64,000 bases of DNA, taken from NCBI RefSeq assembly GCF_031085155.1, contig NZ_JAVHUL010000001.1, positions 163,502 through 227,501 of the forward strand. The letters run 5' to 3'. This document shows, piece by piece, positions 25,200 to 32,934 of the stretch; positions within the stretch are counted from its first letter, which is position 1; each line of letters starts with the position of its first letter. Source of the stretch: Mesonia profundi. GTDB lineage: Bacteria; Bacteroidota; Bacteroidia; Flavobacteriales; Flavobacteriaceae. The notes below the pieces were generated by a model that was given only the letters and a program-made list of their open reading frames with translations, was not told the DNA's origin and ran no database searches. The position numbers were made by a program, and so were the translations under genes.

Positions 25200-25396
25200 A
25201 TCAATAAAAAAGAAATGAGCCATGCGAGAAATGCGCCTATACCTAAAACGCCCATCCATATATATTCCCCTATGGTTTTAAAGAAATCTAAAACAGGCTT
25301 AGAAGTTGTTTTTTTAGATTTAAGCTTAGCTTCTGGGGAATCGTTTTTTTTAGTTTCTACCGGCTCTTCCATATGCCTAGATTTTTCAGTAAACAT
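25196..25396 (-). CDS. Small single-helix membrane protein, function unknown
   Basis: A protein of 66 residues if ATG 25396 is used (68 from ATG 25402). The N-terminal half is charged and Lys/Glu-rich (PVETKKNDSPEAKLKSKK), the C-terminal half is one hydrophobic helix (EYIWMGVLGIGAFLAWLISF). It overlaps the next gene by 4 bp (ATGA), so the two probably act together at the inner membrane. No family is recognised. It is divergent from the GDSL hydrolase gene. Confidence 0.6.
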   Translation of the reverse strand: MFTEKSRHMEEPVETKKNDSPEAKLKSKKTTSKPVLDFFKTIGEYIWMGVLGIGAFLAWLISFLLI

Positions 25397-25483
25397 ACCC
25401 ATTTTTAAGCGTGTAAAAAAATCCGCTTTAGCGAAAAAGAATATAGATTAACTAGAAAAATAGTATCTTTAAAATACAAATCT

Positions 25484-26173
25484 ATGATGATGAAAACAAA
25501 TCTATTTTTAGTTGGCTTTCTTTTATTCTTATTTTCTAATCATTCTAGTTACGCCCAACAAGAAACTGCGGCCATAAGCTACTTGGCTTTGGGCGATTCT
25601 TATACAATAGGAGAAAGTGTGCTAGAAAGTGAAAGATGGCCGATGCAATTGGCGCTTCGGTTGGAGGAAGATGGAATGCAAATAAGACAGCCCAACATCA
25701 TCGCGAAAACAGGTTGGCGCACCGATGAACTTTTGCAAGCCATGCAAGAGCAACTTGGTGATAAAAAGTACGATCTCGTTTCTGTGCTTATTGGCGTCAA
25801 CAATCAATATCAAGGTGTGGAGTTATCGGTTTATAAGAAAGAGTTTAAAGAGATTTTAGAAAAAGCCATTCCCTATGGGGAACAAGGAAAACGAAGTGTT
25901 TTTGTGCTCAGCATCCCCGACTATGGAGTCACTCCTTTTGGAAAAGAATCTGATAAAAAGAACATTTCTAAAGAAGTTAGGGCTTACAATAAGGCGGCAA
26001 GAAAGATTGCTAAAGAGATGGAAGTTTCGTTTTACGATATTACGCCTATTTCAAAAAAAGCAGCTCAAGACTTAAGTCTTGTAGCTGAAGATGAATTGCA
26101 CCCCAGCGGTAAAATGTACGCGTTGTGGGTAGAAAAAATATATACTAAGATTCAGCAAATTGTATTACGCTAA
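25484..26173 (+). CDS. Secreted SGNH/GDSL hydrolase
   Basis: A 229-residue protein with a signal peptide (about residues 1-25, SYAQ) followed by an SGNH hydrolase. Block I is LALGDSYTIGE with nucleophile Ser39; block III appears as IGVNNQY, with Asn where the family has GxND; block V is DELHPS with Asp203 and His206. It should be a periplasmic or secreted esterase or lysophospholipase of the TesA type. Three ATG codons in a row open the gene; any of them gives a workable signal peptide. The stop overlaps the next start as TAATG, so it is coupled to the DUF2851 gene. Confidence 0.86.
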   Translation: MMMKTNLFLVGFLLFLFSNHSSYAQQETAAISYLALGDSYTIGESVLESERWPMQLALRLEEDGMQIRQPNIIAKTGWRTDELLQAMQEQLGDKKYDLVSVLIGVNNQYQGVELSVYKKEFKEILEKAIPYGEQGKRSVFVLSIPDYGVTPFGKESDKKNISKEVRAYNKAARKIAKEMEVSFYDITPISKKAAQDLSLVAEDELHPSGKMYALWVEKIYTKIQQIVLR

Positions 26174-27447
26174 TGAAAGAAGATTTTCTACATTATCTAT
26201 GGAAGTTTAAAAAGTTCGACTTTTTAAACGCCCTTACCGCTCAAGGAGAAACACTCCAAATCCTTCAAGTGGGAAATCATAATGAAACAAAGTCTGGGCC
26301 AGATTTTTTTAATGCAAAACTTAGAATAGGAAATCAGGTTTGGGCTGGCAATGTAGAGATTCATATTAATTCTAGCGACTGGTACGCGCATCATCATGAA
26401 GAAGATCCTGCTTATGATAATGTGATTTTACACGTAGTCTGGAAACACGATGTGGAGGTTTTTAGAGAGAATAATACGCCTATTGCCACCTTGCAGCTAT
26501 CTGATTTTGCTTCCGCGGAAGCGTTAAAAAACTACCTGGAATTGGTAGAGAAAGCTAATTACAATTGGATCAATTGTGAGAAAGACCTTGCATCGGTTTC
26601 TGGCTTTATCGTTAAAAACTGGTTGGAACGTCTATATATAGAGCGTTTACAAGAGAAAACAAAAGTGATTCAGGCGGCGTTGACTTCTTCCAGAAATGAT
26701 TGGGAAGCGGTTTGTTTTCAGTTACTGGCGAAGAATTTTGGCTTGAATGTCAACGGAAAAGCATTTTTTGTCATGGCTTCTGCACTTCCTTTTTCCGTAG
26801 TAAGAAAAATGAGAGATCAAGAGGAGCTAGAAGCTTTATTTTTTGGTATGTTACAAATGTTTCCTAAGGAATTTGACGATGTTTATGTGCTTCGGCTCAA
26901 GGAGAGTTTTGAATACCAAAAAAAGAAATACAAATTGGAACCGGTAGAACAACAAGTGGCTTACTTTAGGTTAAGACCACCTAATTTTCCGAGTATTAGA
27001 TTGGCTCAGCTGGCATTTATCTATGCTACTTCTCAAAATATATTTTTAAAGTTGATGCAATTAAAAACAAGAAAGGAAATTCACGCGTTATTTAAAGTGG
27101 AAGTTTCGGACTATTGGAAAAATCATTTCAACTTTGGAAAAGAAAGCAAAAGCAGTGCTAAAGTATTATCACCAGGCTTTATTGATCTATTGATCATCAA
27201 TACGATTGTGCCCTTAAAATTTCATTTTGCAAGTTTAAAAAGCAATTCGGCTACAGAAGAATGCTTTTCTCTTTTAAATGAGTTGCCCAAAGAGAAAAAC
27301 GCCACCATTGAAAAGTTTAATGAGTTGCGTCCAAAGATGGCTACATCGGCCTTAGAATCTCAGGCCTTATTGCATCTAAAGCCCAATTATTGCGATCAAA
27401 ACAAATGTCTGCATTGTGCCATAGGTTTGAGTTTATTAAAAAAATAA
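26173..27447 (+). CDS. DUF2851 family protein
   Basis: A 424-residue cytoplasmic protein of the Bacteroidota family DUF2851. The opening MKEDFLHYLWKFKKFD and the block NETKSGPDFFNAKLRIG, then WAGNVEIHINSSDWYAHHH, are strongly characteristic. The GPDF (42-45) and VEIH (61-64) pairs resemble the PD...ExK layout of restriction-type nucleases with His in place of Lys, but this is only a resemblance. The C-terminus carries a small Cys cluster (NYCDQNKCLHCAIG). Residues 115-121 (FASAEAL) are encoded by a dispersed palindrome. The function is unknown. It is coupled to the GDSL hydrolase gene by a 1-bp overlap and ended by a hairpin containing its stop codon. Confidence 0.85.
   Translation: MKEDFLHYLWKFKKFDFLNALTAQGETLQILQVGNHNETKSGPDFFNAKLRIGNQVWAGNVEIHINSSDWYAHHHEEDPAYDNVILHVVWKHDVEVFRENNTPIATLQLSDFASAEALKNYLELVEKANYNWINCEKDLASVSGFIVKNWLERLYIERLQEKTKVIQAALTSSRNDWEAVCFQLLAKNFGLNVNGKAFFVMASALPFSVVRKMRDQEELEALFFGMLQMFPKEFDDVYVLRLKESFEYQKKKYKLEPVEQQVAYFRLRPPNFPSIRLAQLAFIYATSQNIFLKLMQLKTRKEIHALFKVEVSDYWKNHFNFGKESKSSAKVLSPGFIDLLIINTIVPLKFHFASLKSNSATEECFSLLNELPKEKNATIEKFNELRPKMATSALESQALLHLKPNYCDQNKCLHCAIGLSLLKK
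26509..26522. repeat. 14-bp palindrome inside the DUF2851 gene
   Basis: GCTTCCGCGGAAGC is the core of the 16-bp palindrome at 17676-17691 and is read in the same frame, giving ASAEA. Two unrelated genes thus share this insertion-like motif. Confidence 0.75.
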
Positions 27448-27477
27448 CCTGCAACTATAAAGGCTGCAGGTTATTTT
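27443..27477. terminator. Terminator between DUF2851 and dodecin genes
   Basis: AATAACCTGCA (27443-27453) pairs perfectly with TGCAGGTTATT (27465-27475); the stop codon of the DUF2851 gene is inside the left arm. A/T runs flank both sides, so it may serve both convergent genes. Confidence 0.75.
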
Positions 27478-27497
27478 CTAGTTTACATGGAAACTAT

Positions 27498-27698
27498 TTA
27501 TTCTTTTATAAAAGAAATTTTAGCCGTAACTCTATAAGACTTTATCTTATTATCTTCTACTTGAGCTTTCATTTCTTTTACATAAACAGATTTGATGTTC
27601 TTAACGCTTTTAGCGGCTTCGGATACAGCGTTGTTGACGGCGTCATCAAAACTTTTATTAGAACTTGCGATTACTTCAATAATTTTTACAACTGACAT
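27498..27698 (-). CDS. Dodecin family flavin-binding protein
   Basis: A 66-residue protein starting MSVVKIIEVIASSNKSFDDA, followed by VKNIKSVYVKEMKAQVEDN and YRVTAKISF. This is the beta-alpha-beta-beta pattern and length of dodecin, which forms hollow dodecamers that store riboflavin or FMN. The ATG at 27698 is taken as the start; upstream in-frame codons would add an unlikely tail. It is a single gene convergent with the DUF2851 gene. Confidence 0.88.
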   Translation of the reverse strand: MSVVKIIEVIASSNKSFDDAVNNAVSEAAKSVKNIKSVYVKEMKAQVEDNKIKSYRVTAKISFIKE

Positions 27699-27854
27699 AG
27701 TTTTTGGTTTTAGTAAATTAAACAATTAATCTCAAGTTAATATTTACTTACGACGTAAGAAAATCTTTAACAAAATAATAGAACTTATGCGCCGTTTCTT
27801 TTAAATTTTCTTAAAACAAGTATTTTGAAGCTTAAAATGATTCTTAGGTCATGA

Positions 27855-27886
27855 TTTGAGTTAACTTTGTTTTAGTGTTATATTTG
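27855..27886 (+). promoter_or_regulatory. Consensus promoter of the PspC-domain gene
   Basis: TTTG (27855-27858), a 20-bp spacer and TATATTTG (27879-27886) agree well with TTTG-N19-TAnnTTTG. The ATG lies 14 bp further at 27901. Confidence 0.7.
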
Positions 27887-27900
27887 TAAAAATTAGAGGT

Positions 27901-28122
27901 ATGGTTTCTCCTATAAGGTATTATTTTGAACGTAACGGTTTTTATGTGAGTTCCCGTTTTGCAGATCGCTTGGGAATGAAGGTGAAAAGCGTGCGTCTCT
28001 TTTTTATATACTTGTCGTTTGCAACCTTGGGGATTGGCTTTGCCGTTTACCTAACTTTGGCCTTTTGGCTCAAGTTAAAAGACTTGGTCTATACCAAGCG
28101 AACTTCTGTTTTTGATTTATAA
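27901..28122 (+). CDS. PspC-domain small membrane protein
   Basis: A 73-residue protein with a short soluble start (RYYFERNGFYVSSRFADRLG) and one or two membrane helices (VRLFFIYLSFATLGIGFAVY, then LAFWLKLKDLVY). The layout fits the PspC domain, seen in phage-shock-type membrane-stress proteins; single-domain versions of about 70 residues occur throughout Flavobacteriaceae. It has its own consensus promoter. Its partner and signal are unknown. Confidence 0.75.
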   Translation: MVSPIRYYFERNGFYVSSRFADRLGMKVKSVRLFFIYLSFATLGIGFAVYLTLAFWLKLKDLVYTKRTSVFDL

Positions 28123-28364
28123 TAGTAGAATCAAAGTGGGTTTCTTTCTAAGAAAAAAATTTTATAAATATTGGTAACTACTTCAGGCTAGCTAAGCATA
28201 ATAAGAGATTCAGATTCAAAATAACATATTTTGAATACACACAAGACTTAACAAAATCTTTACATTTTAAGAGCAATCATTTTGATATAGTAAGTTTTTT
28301 TTTGATATTGCTGCGGATTAAACTTAATCCCTTCCGAAATTTACTTAATAAATAATTATATCTT

Positions 28365-30485
28365 ATGAGAAAGTACTTACTTTCAGCATTATTTTTATGT
28401 ACTACTATAGTTGCGATTCAGGCTCAAGTTAATGTAAGAGCACAAGACAATACAGGAGATAGAGATAGTCAGGCTTTAAAAGTAAAGTCTGAGATCATCA
28501 ACCCATCAGACCTTATTAATGACGGGGAAATTAGACTGGAAGTTACAGGAGGGGTGGAGCCTTACACGTACAAATGGAGCAATCAAGAAACTTCATTAAC
28601 CTCAAATAAAGCATCAAAATTAACCGAAGGAATTGATTATACGGTCATCATTACTGATGCTGGTCAAAACACGGTTACCAAATCTTACCGTATTCCTGCG
28701 GAATCGATAACAGAGAATTTTAATGGTGCTTTTACTCCGATTGTGGATAATATGGGCGCCATTCTTTTTTGGGATCCATTTACAGCGATAGGGGTTTACG
28801 ATCCTATTGTTTATGCCGATGAAAAAAATGTATCTATTCCGGGTTGGGAAAATGGAATAGAAGATAAATTTATTCTTAAATCTTGGAATATAGCTGAAGG
28901 TTCTCACGTAGCTAAAGGAGATGTGATCGCTGTTATTTCTTCGGAAAAAAGAGGAGATATTGAAGTAAAGTCAACCACTAGTGGGGAATTAAAACATCTG
29001 GTAAAAGATGGAGAGAGTATTTTTGATTACACGAATACAGAAGATTTAATTGAGACGGGAGCGCATTATTTTGCACGTTTACAATATGATGAACCTGTAA
29101 TTTTAACGCACCCTAACGGGGATCCTCAATCACATAACATTCCTTTTATTGTAGTTTGGTTGGTGGTAGGAGCGGCATTCTTTACGGTTAGAATGGGCTT
29201 TATTAACTTTAGAGGATTTAGACATGCCCTAGACTTGGCAAAAGGGAAATATGATGATCCAGATGCGCCAGGAAGTATTACTCACTTTCAAGCTTTATCT
29301 ACCGCAGTTTCTGCTACTGTAGGTCTCGGGAATATTGCTGGGGTTGCAGTCGCCATTTCTTTAGGAGGGGCAGGAGCCACTTTCTGGATGGTTTTAGCTG
29401 GATTTTTGGGAATGTCTTCCAAATTTGTAGAATGTACCTTGGGAGTAAAGTATAGATTTATTAGTAAAGAAGGAAAGATATTTGGAGGTCCTATGAATTA
29501 CCTTCGCTATGGATTAGAGAAAAGAAATTTAGCAGGTTTAGGTAAATTTCTGGCTGGATTTTTTGCTGTATTAGGAGTAGGAGCCTCTTTTGGAGGAGGA
29601 AATATGTTCCAGGCCAACCAGTCTTTTGAGATTCTATCTGGTCAATTTCCGGCTTTGGTAGGAAATGGGTTTTGGTTTGGTCTTATCGTTTCTGTATTGG
29701 TAGGAGTTGTAATTATTGGAGGAATTAGTAGTATTGCTAAAGTAACCGGGAAAGTGGTTCCCTTTATGGCTGCCGTATATGTATTAGGAGCTTTAGTGGT
29801 GATAGGAATAAATATAGAAAATATAGGGCCGGCGTTTACGGCTATTTTTGAAGGTGCATTTAATCCTACTGCTCTTAAAGGAGGAGTCATTGGAGTTTTA
29901 ATTGTTGGATTTCAACGTGCAGCTTTTTCCAATGAGGCTGGAGTTGGATCGGCTGCGATTGCGCATAGTGCCGCAAAAACAAATCATCCGCCGTCTGAAG
30001 GTTTTGTAGCTTTATTAGAGCCTTTTATTGATACGGTTGTGGTTTGTACCTTAACGGCATTGGTATTGATTTTTACAGGAATGCATGAAGTAGAAGGTAT
30101 TGGCGGCGTTCAATTAACTTCTGAAGCTTTTGCAAGTGTAATTTCTTGGTTCCCGTACGTATTATCTGTAGCCGTATTCTTATTTGCTTTTTCTACGATG
30201 ATTTCTTGGTCTTATTACGGAATGAGAGCTTGGACTTACTTATTTGGACGAAGCAATAAATCAGAATTTATCTATAAGATGTTATTCTTAGTATTTGTAG
30301 TGGTAGGAGCTTCTATTAGTTTAGGTGCGGTATTGGTATTCTCAGATATGATGATTCTAGCGATGTCATTCCCTAATATTATAGGAATGTATATTCTCTC
30401 TGGAGAAGTGCGAGAAGACTTACGCGAATACTTTAAAAAGCTAAAAGCAGGAGAACTATTTAAGAAACAAAAAATCGTTTCTTAA
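28365..30485 (+). CDS. AGCS sodium:alanine symporter, second copy with the same extra domains
   Basis: A 706-residue paralog of the 22430-24541 protein, alike over its full length. Signal peptide 1-20 (AIQAQ), SprB-like repeat about 45-110 (GGVEPYTYKWSNQE, YTVIITDAGQ), AGCS-type lead helix 114-139 (ITENFNGAFTPIVDNMGAIL, then FWDPF), lipoyl-like domain 168-242 (SHVAKGDVIAVISSEKRG, TSGELKHLVKDGE), and the full AGCS core from about 261. In this copy a Lys (195) stands near the place of the lipoyl Lys, but with one extra residue after it. Conserved sodium/substrate motifs such as SATVGLGNIAGVAVAI are intact. The gene seems monocistronic, or leads the HhH gene 14 bp downstream. I see no consensus promoter in the 240-bp gap before it. 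Confidence 0.9.
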   Translation: MRKYLLSALFLCTTIVAIQAQVNVRAQDNTGDRDSQALKVKSEIINPSDLINDGEIRLEVTGGVEPYTYKWSNQETSLTSNKASKLTEGIDYTVIITDAGQNTVTKSYRIPAESITENFNGAFTPIVDNMGAILFWDPFTAIGVYDPIVYADEKNVSIPGWENGIEDKFILKSWNIAEGSHVAKGDVIAVISSEKRGDIEVKSTTSGELKHLVKDGESIFDYTNTEDLIETGAHYFARLQYDEPVILTHPNGDPQSHNIPFIVVWLVVGAAFFTVRMGFINFRGFRHALDLAKGKYDDPDAPGSITHFQALSTAVSATVGLGNIAGVAVAISLGGAGATFWMVLAGFLGMSSKFVECTLGVKYRFISKEGKIFGGPMNYLRYGLEKRNLAGLGKFLAGFFAVLGVGASFGGGNMFQANQSFEILSGQFPALVGNGFWFGLIVSVLVGVVIIGGISSIAKVTGKVVPFMAAVYVLGALVVIGINIENIGPAFTAIFEGAFNPTALKGGVIGVLIVGFQRAAFSNEAGVGSAAIAHSAAKTNHPPSEGFVALLEPFIDTVVVCTLTALVLIFTGMHEVEGIGGVQLTSEAFASVISWFPYVLSVAVFLFAFSTMISWSYYGMRAWTYLFGRSNKSEFIYKMLFLVFVVVGASISLGAVLVFSDMMILAMSFPNIIGMYILSGEVREDLREYFKKLKAGELFKKQKIVS

Positions 30486-30499
30486 GAAATATAAATGAT

Positions 30500-31366
30500 A
30501 TGAAAACACAATCCCATTTCAGTTTGAGTAAGAATCAACGAAATGGGATTTTGTCTTTTTGGGTGCTTATAGGTCTTGTCTTTATAGGCCTTTGTTATCA
30601 AGATGTTCTTTTTTCTATGAAAGGAAGTGCGGAGCCTAATCAAGAGCAGGTTCAGTTGGTTCAGCAGAAAATAGATTCTTTAAAGGAGGCGAAGACCAAG
30701 AAGGTTTTTAAGATTTATCCTTTTAATCCTAATTTTATAACCGACTATAAAGGCTATACCTTAGGAATGAGTGTAGAGGAAATAGAACGACTCCATGAGT
30801 ATAGAGCGAAAGAACAATGGATCAATTCTATTCAGGATTTTAAAAGAGTTACCCAGGTTTCAGATTCATTACTGCATAAAATTTCTCCTTATTTTAAGTT
30901 TCCAGATTGGGTAAAGGAGAATAGAGCCAAAAGACAAAAGATGACTCAAGCACTTCCCAATCATTTAAAGAAGGATTTAAATCAAGCTAGTGAGCAAGAT
31001 TTAATTTCCGTTAAGGGGATTGGAGAAACGTTAGCTAAGAGGATTATTCGGTATAAAATTAGGATAGGTGGTTTTATAGATGATAGTCAGATTAAAGATG
31101 TGTATGGTTTGGGTTATGAGGCCGAAGAAAATTTACTGAATAACTTTACCGTAAAAGACCCCAAAAAACCGGCGCTGATTAATTTGAATACGGCTACAGT
31201 TCTTCAGTTAGCCGAAATCCCTTATTTTGACTATGAGCTCGCTAGAAGTATTGTGAATTATAGGAAATTGAATGAAAAAATCGGCTCTTTTGAAGAATTA
31301 ATTAAAATAGATGGTTTTCCAGGTCATAAAATAGATAGAATACAATTATATTTGACCCTTGAGTAA
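30500..31366 (+). CDS. Membrane-anchored helix-hairpin-helix protein (ComEA-like)
   Basis: A 288-residue protein with one N-terminal membrane helix (about residues 17-35, GILSFWVLIGLVFIGLCYQ) and repeated helix-hairpin-helix units: one near 78-100 (NFITDYKGYTLGMSVEEIER), one near 157-200 (LNQASEQDLISVKGIGETLA), and one near 227-280 (INLNTATVLQLAEIPYFDYE). Such proteins bind DNA without sequence preference; ComEA receives DNA in the periplasm during competence, and the topology here would also place the HhH part outside the inner membrane. It starts 14 bp after the AGCS stop. A role in DNA uptake is possible but no other com genes are nearby. Confidence 0.82.
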   Translation: MKTQSHFSLSKNQRNGILSFWVLIGLVFIGLCYQDVLFSMKGSAEPNQEQVQLVQQKIDSLKEAKTKKVFKIYPFNPNFITDYKGYTLGMSVEEIERLHEYRAKEQWINSIQDFKRVTQVSDSLLHKISPYFKFPDWVKENRAKRQKMTQALPNHLKKDLNQASEQDLISVKGIGETLAKRIIRYKIRIGGFIDDSQIKDVYGLGYEAEENLLNNFTVKDPKKPALINLNTATVLQLAEIPYFDYELARSIVNYRKLNEKIGSFEELIKIDGFPGHKIDRIQLYLTLE

Positions 31367-31420
31367 GTATTGATAAAAAGCACTTTTTAGAAACTAAAAA
31401 GTCCAAAAAAATATAGTTAA

Positions 31421-32587
31421 ATGAACAATATGTATTTTACTGAAGAACACGAACTTTTTAGACAAAGTCTTAAAGATTTTTTACAAAAAGAAGTGGTGCC
31501 TCATTTAGATAAATGGGAGAAAACGGGTACAATCGAAAGATTTATCTGGGAGAAGTTTGGAGAGATGGGGTACTTTGGTATCAATTACCCAGAAAAATAT
31601 GGTGGATTAGAGTTAGATCTTTTCTATACGGTTATCTTCTTAGAGGAGTTGCAAAAAATCAACTCTGGTGGATTTGCAGCTGCGATGTGGGCACATGCTT
31701 ACTTGGCGATGACGCATTTAAACAAAGAGGGTGATGATAGAATAAAGAAAGAATACCTAACCCCAAGTATTGAAGGTAAAAAAATAGGTTGTCTTTGTAT
31801 TACAGAGCCTTTTGGCGGATCTGATGTTGCTGGAATGAAGAGTACAGCGGTTAAAGATGGCGATTCGTATATCATTAACGGTTCTAAAACTTTTATCACG
31901 AACGGAGTTTATTCAGATTATTTGGTAGTGGCAGCAAAAACAGCTCCCGAACTAGGTAATAAAGGGATGAGTATTTTTGTGATGGATAGAGATACCCCTG
32001 GGATCGCTTCTACAAAATTAGATAAGTTAGGGTGGAGAGCTTCAGATACGGCAGAAATTTCTTTCACTGATGTTAGAATTCCAGCCGAAAATTTAATGGG
32101 AGAAGAAGGACAAGGTTTCCCTTACATTATGCAGCATTTTGCTTTAGAGCGTTTGATTATGGGAATTAACGCCCACGCAAGAACGGAATATGCCTTGGAT
32201 TATACTTTAGGCTATATGAGCGAAAGAACCGCTTTTGGAAGATCAATAGATAAGTTTCAGGCATTAAGACACAAAGTAGCAGATATTGCTAGTGAAGTTG
32301 AAATGTGTAAGGAATTTAATTACTCGATCGCCAAGAGACTAAATCAAGGTGAATATGTGGTAAAAGAGGCAAGTATGTCTAAGTTACTTTCTACCAAAAT
32401 TGCAGATCAAGGTATTTATGACTGTTTACAGCTTTTAGGAGGTTACGGTTATATGGAAGATTATCCTTTAGCAAGAATGTTACGTGATAGTCGCTTAGGC
32501 CCAATAGGTGGAGGTACCTCTGAAATCTTGAGAGAGATAATCGCCAAAATGATTATCGACAAGAAAGAGTACAAAGCAGCGACCTAA
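31421..32587 (+). CDS. Acyl-CoA dehydrogenase
   Basis: A 388-residue flavoprotein of the acyl-CoA dehydrogenase family with all three domains. Signatures are CITEPFGGSDVAGMKSTAVK, FITNGVYSDYLVVAAKT, RTAFGRSIDKFQALRHKVAD and QLLGGYGYMEDYPLARMLRD, followed by GGGTSEILREIIAK at the C-terminus. It oxidises an acyl-CoA to the enoyl-CoA with FAD and passes electrons to ETF. The chain length cannot be fixed. The last 50 bp are repeated 88 bp downstream outside the gene. It appears to be a single-gene unit ended by the terminator at 32740. Confidence 0.92.
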   Translation: MNNMYFTEEHELFRQSLKDFLQKEVVPHLDKWEKTGTIERFIWEKFGEMGYFGINYPEKYGGLELDLFYTVIFLEELQKINSGGFAAAMWAHAYLAMTHLNKEGDDRIKKEYLTPSIEGKKIGCLCITEPFGGSDVAGMKSTAVKDGDSYIINGSKTFITNGVYSDYLVVAAKTAPELGNKGMSIFVMDRDTPGIASTKLDKLGWRASDTAEISFTDVRIPAENLMGEEGQGFPYIMQHFALERLIMGINAHARTEYALDYTLGYMSERTAFGRSIDKFQALRHKVADIASEVEMCKEFNYSIAKRLNQGEYVVKEASMSKLLSTKIADQGIYDCLQLLGGYGYMEDYPLARMLRDSRLGPIGGGTSEILREIIAKMIIDKKEYKAAT

Positions 32588-32679
32588 ATTTTGTTGGAGG
32601 GAATTATTTTGGTGAAAATCCCATTTTTACGCCAAAATGATTATCGACAAGAAAGAGTACAAGGCAGCGACCTAAATTT
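32542..32679 (+). repeat. Duplicated 3' end of the acyl-CoA dehydrogenase gene
   Basis: Positions 32542-32591 (the last 15 codons, stop and a few bases) recur at 32630-32679 with one mismatch, A to G, silent if read in frame (AAA to AAG). The copies are 88 bp apart with 38 bp of unrelated sequence between them. The second copy is not attached to a gene. Confidence 0.9.
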
Positions 32680-32739
32680 GGGTTGTGAAAAATTATATAA
32701 AAATTGATTTTTTGTTTCCACGGAAGTAAAAAAAGCACA

Positions 32740-32771
32740 AAAAGACTCAATCCTCGATTGGGTCTTTTTTG
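32740..32771 (+). terminator. Terminator downstream of the acyl-CoA dehydrogenase gene
   Basis: AAAAGACTCAATC (32740-32752) pairs with GATTGGGTCTTTT (32756-32768) with one G-T pair, a 3-base loop and a T run of six. It lies beyond the duplicated gene end. Confidence 0.85.
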
Positions 32772-32794
32772 TTATTCTATATTCCAAATAATAC

Positions 32795-32934
32795 AAGAGG
32801 TCTAGAACATAATCTATATTTTCGAAACAAGCCTATGCCATTTGGAGCTGGTAATAGCTCGAATGGGGGATTTATTGTTTTCTACAACTAAGAATTGGCG
32901 ATAAAGTGATTAACTTTATCGCCAATTCTTTTTT
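32795..32934 (+). ncRNA. Candidate structured RNA, possibly 6S-like
   Basis: Between two strong terminators lies about 140 bp with no coding content but clear folding potential. TAGAACATAA (32803-32812) pairs with TTATTGTTTTCTA (32872-32884) to close a large asymmetric bulge, and an apical hairpin forms at 32838-32866 (CCATT..GAGCT, loop GGTAAT, AGCTC..AATGG). A perfect 16-bp terminator follows at 32891-32934. A long closing stem, large central bubble and apical hairpin is the shape of 6S RNA, and a Flavobacteria-specific 6S class is known. No consensus promoter was found, so the 5' end is uncertain. An xerC leader is the alternative. Confidence 0.4.
32891..32934 (+). terminator. Perfect 16-bp terminator abutting the xerC start codon
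   Basis: AGAATTGGCGATAAAG (32891-32906) pairs without mismatch with CTTTATCGCCAATTCT (32914-32929); seven T reach exactly to the xerC ATG at 32935. Either it ends an upstream small RNA or it attenuates xerC. Confidence 0.9.

Noticed and set aside
27390..27695. 101-codon plus-strand frame after the DUF2851 gene
   Set aside because: It runs over the end of DUF2851, the terminator and the antisense of dodecin; no start signal or family pattern.
22430..30485. Two AGCS genes as a simple recent tandem duplication
   Set aside because: They are 3.8 kb apart with several unrelated genes between them and have clearly diverged in the N-terminal domains, so the duplication is old.
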